NCBI GenBank assembly: GCA_963838735.1
Contig: CAWISG010000010.1
Span: 62,001 to 126,000 of the forward strand
Length of the DNA: 64,000 bases
Source of the DNA: Parerythrobacter_A sp963838735
Lineage (GTDB): Bacteria; Pseudomonadota; Alphaproteobacteria; Sphingomonadales; Sphingomonadaceae
Direction of reading: 5' to 3'
Position 1 is the first letter of the stretch; every line of letters starts with the position of its first letter. The position numbers and the translations under genes were made by a program. This document shows positions 62,427-64,000 of the stretch, in pieces. Below the pieces are notes generated by a model. The model was not told where the DNA came from. It searched no databases and worked only from the letters and a program-made list of their open reading frames with translations.

Positions 62427-63921
62427 CTAGCCACCCAGATACATCTGCTGCCAGCTATCGTCCTTCGGCACCGCGATGCGGGGCACCTCGCGCTGCGCCA
62501 TATCGGCCAACCATTCCACCGCGCCAGACCGTTTACGGATGGCGCTGTCGGATTTGGGCATGATCATCCCGTAGATCGCGCTTTCCCGATAAGCAGGGCG
62601 TCCCTCGCCGAAGGACGAGCGCATTGAAACATAGGTCGCCGGGTCGCGGCCATCCAGTGACAGGCGATCGTTGAGATAGCATGCGGTCGCCCAGGCCGCC
62701 TGCGGGCTGTCGGTCCAGCGCAGCAACTGCTTCGACCAGTACATGCGCAAATTGTTGTGCATCCAGCCGGTGATGAGCCACTGCTTCTGCGCGGCGTTCC
62801 ATGTGTCGTCAGGCGTCTCGCCGTGTATCAGAGCATCCATCGACTGGATATCGCGCGTATCGCCAGCATGTTCTTCCATCGTCTTTCGCGCTGCGCCGGG
62901 CAGGCTGTCATACTGCATCAGCGACGGCTTTTCGGTCATGCGCCAATGCCCCCATTCGCGCCATGTCAGCAGCTCGTCGACGAACTTGTAGCGAGCGCTC
63001 GCCTTGATTCCCGCATCGTCCAGCCCGCGCAGGATTTCGAATGGCGAGACCATTCCGAAATGCAGATAGGGTGACAGCTGGCTGGCCCCGACCGCATCGG
63101 CCGGATTGTTGCGCGCCCATTTGTAACGCGGCAGCACCATTTCGATGGCCCGCTTCACGCGGGCATCGGCGGCGTCTTTTGTGGCAGGATGTTCGTTGGA
63201 AGGCGGCAGCGTGTGGTCGATACGACACTGCGCCACCAAGGCTTCGAGTGCAGTATCGTCGAGGTCCGCCAGCTTGTCGGGCGTGAAAGGCAATGCGCTC
63301 TCATACACCGCGACTGCGGGCGCAATCTCGCGCCGTTCGGCAAGGCATTGCGCGCGTTGTGCGCCATGCGCCGCGCGAAACGCCTTGGTCGCGCCAAGCC
63401 CCTTGGAAGGCAGCAGGGCATGTGGCACCAGCCTCGTTCCGTCTACCGCCGCAACTAGCGAGGTCGGCTTTTGGCGCAAAGCGTTCAGCCTGCCAGCGCC
63501 CGACGAACGTCGCATGCCGGTCGCACATGACGCAGGCGGCATTTTCGGCCAGACGATAAACCAGACCCCGCGCCTCCTCTTGCGTTTCGGGCCGCACGAC
63601 CTGCTGGACGCAGGCGATGCCGCGTTCGCGCAGGGTTCGCCCCATCGCGCGGCTCGCGCCCAGGATGAAGCGATGCAGCCGGTCCGACGCATGCGGATAA
63701 TCTTCGCGCAGGCCGTGATAAACCAGCACCGGCAGGCCTAGCCGGTTGCCAACCGCTACACCCGCGTCGATCACCGGATTGTCATGCCCGCGCAATGTCT
63801 GCTGCAACCACACCAGCACATAGCGCGCCCCCTCGCGCATTGGCGCATCGTTCAGCAGCGCCGTACGGTCAGTCAGTTCAGCGTTAAAACAATCGAGAAC
63901 AGGGGAAATTGGCGCAGGCAT
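62427..63921 (-). CDS. phr: Class II-like CPD photolyase (deoxyribodipyrimidine photo-lyase), frameshifted
   Basis: About 498 residues. Uses blue light and FAD to split cyclobutane pyrimidine dimers. The N-terminal antenna domain (REGARYVLVWLQQTLRGHDNPVIDAG, GLREDYPHASDRLHRF) and the C-terminal FAD domain (TPDDTWNAAQKQWLITGWMHNNLRMYWSKQLLRW, NDRLSLDGRDPATYVSM) resemble class II enzymes. They lie in different frames. Removing one base near 63465 (DLA then VAAVDGTRLVPHALLPSKGLG) joins them. The span is 3n+1 from any in-frame start. ATG 63921 is used; 63939 and 63957 are alternatives. It lies 60 bases downstream of a tRNA end on the same strand. Confidence 0.85.
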
Positions 63922-63984
63922 GCCAACCCAATGACACATACCCTGAAGCGGTTCCATCGGCGCAGTGCGCGACCCAAAACAAAA

Positions 63985-64000
63985 TGGTGCACCCGAGATG
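63985..64000 (-). tRNA. 3' end of a tRNA cut by the window edge (possibly tRNA-Arg)
   Basis: On the minus strand the last bases read CATCT-CGGGTGC-A-CCA: the end of a T-arm, a seven-base 3' acceptor strand, a discriminator base A and an encoded CCA. The tRNA-Leu in this window also has an encoded CCA. The acceptor sequence resembles alphaproteobacterial tRNA-Arg, but only 16 bases are visible, so identity is a guess. Confidence 0.45.

Noticed and set aside
1..64000. Mobile elements, prophage, CRISPR arrays, toxin-antitoxin or defence systems
   Set aside because: No transposase, integrase, phage structural gene, regular short repeats or recognised defence protein was found.

Overview
The window is a high-GC, densely packed chromosomal segment with alphaproteobacterial gene content, most like the Sphingomonadales (Erythrobacteraceae/Sphingomonadaceae). 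The evidence is a PhbB-type acetoacetyl-CoA reductase, the very large NAD-glutamate dehydrogenase, a CYP153-like P450, IHF-beta, TamA/TamB, a GlnE-Bcp pair, queG, and many gene ends that overlap as ATGA, GTGA or TGATG. This assignment rests on gene content and protein resemblance only; there is no rRNA. I see no prophage, insertion sequence, integron or CRISPR array.

Layout. 1-6.4 kb: phbB tail, a ribbon-helix-helix protein, murA, galU, a small membrane protein, an acyl-CoA synthetase and an M23 peptidase. 6.4-18.3 kb: glnE-bcp facing an M28 lipoprotein peptidase and agmatine deiminase, then thrS, a Tat-exported PhoD, an alpha/beta hydrolase and a TPR protein. 18.4-29.7 kb: large glutamate dehydrogenase, a flavoprotein reductase, queG, an ABC exporter pair, the P450 and a lipoprotein-type MsrB. 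29.7-34.5 kb: a probable surface-glycan cluster (UGM-like flavoprotein, GtrA, GT-C-like membrane protein), badly broken at its 3' end, then a PilZ protein and tRNA-Leu(UAA). 34.6-41.5 kb: ihfB, a GntR regulator, a POT peptide transporter, and a coupled set of two amidohydrolase-like proteins and an FKBP isomerase, which suggests peptide scavenging plus envelope processing, then a divergent HxlR-thioesterase pair. 41.5-51.3 kb: an SPL-like radical SAM protein, a crotonase, dxs, a Zur-like regulator, secreted msrA with a small partner gene, purH, a heparinase-family protein and rpe. 51.5-64 kb: a DUF2141 protein, a lipid-kinase/nucleotidyltransferase pair, a lipoprotein, a BrkB-family membrane protein, tamA-tamB plus a small membrane protein, a class II-like photolyase and the 3' end of a tRNA.

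Two themes stand out. First, nine otherwise intact genes (murA, agmatine deiminase, thrS, msrB, the UGM-like flavoprotein, dxs, msrA, purH, photolyase) each measure 3n+1 bases from start to stop and regain the family sequence when one base is removed. Several are normally essential, so single-base insertion errors are more likely than gene decay. Second, the best candidate for something not described is the overlapping pair at 52.0-53.9 kb: a diacylglycerol-kinase-family enzyme and a protein that reads like a bacterial relative of the mitochondrial Tam41 CDP-diacylglycerol synthase.
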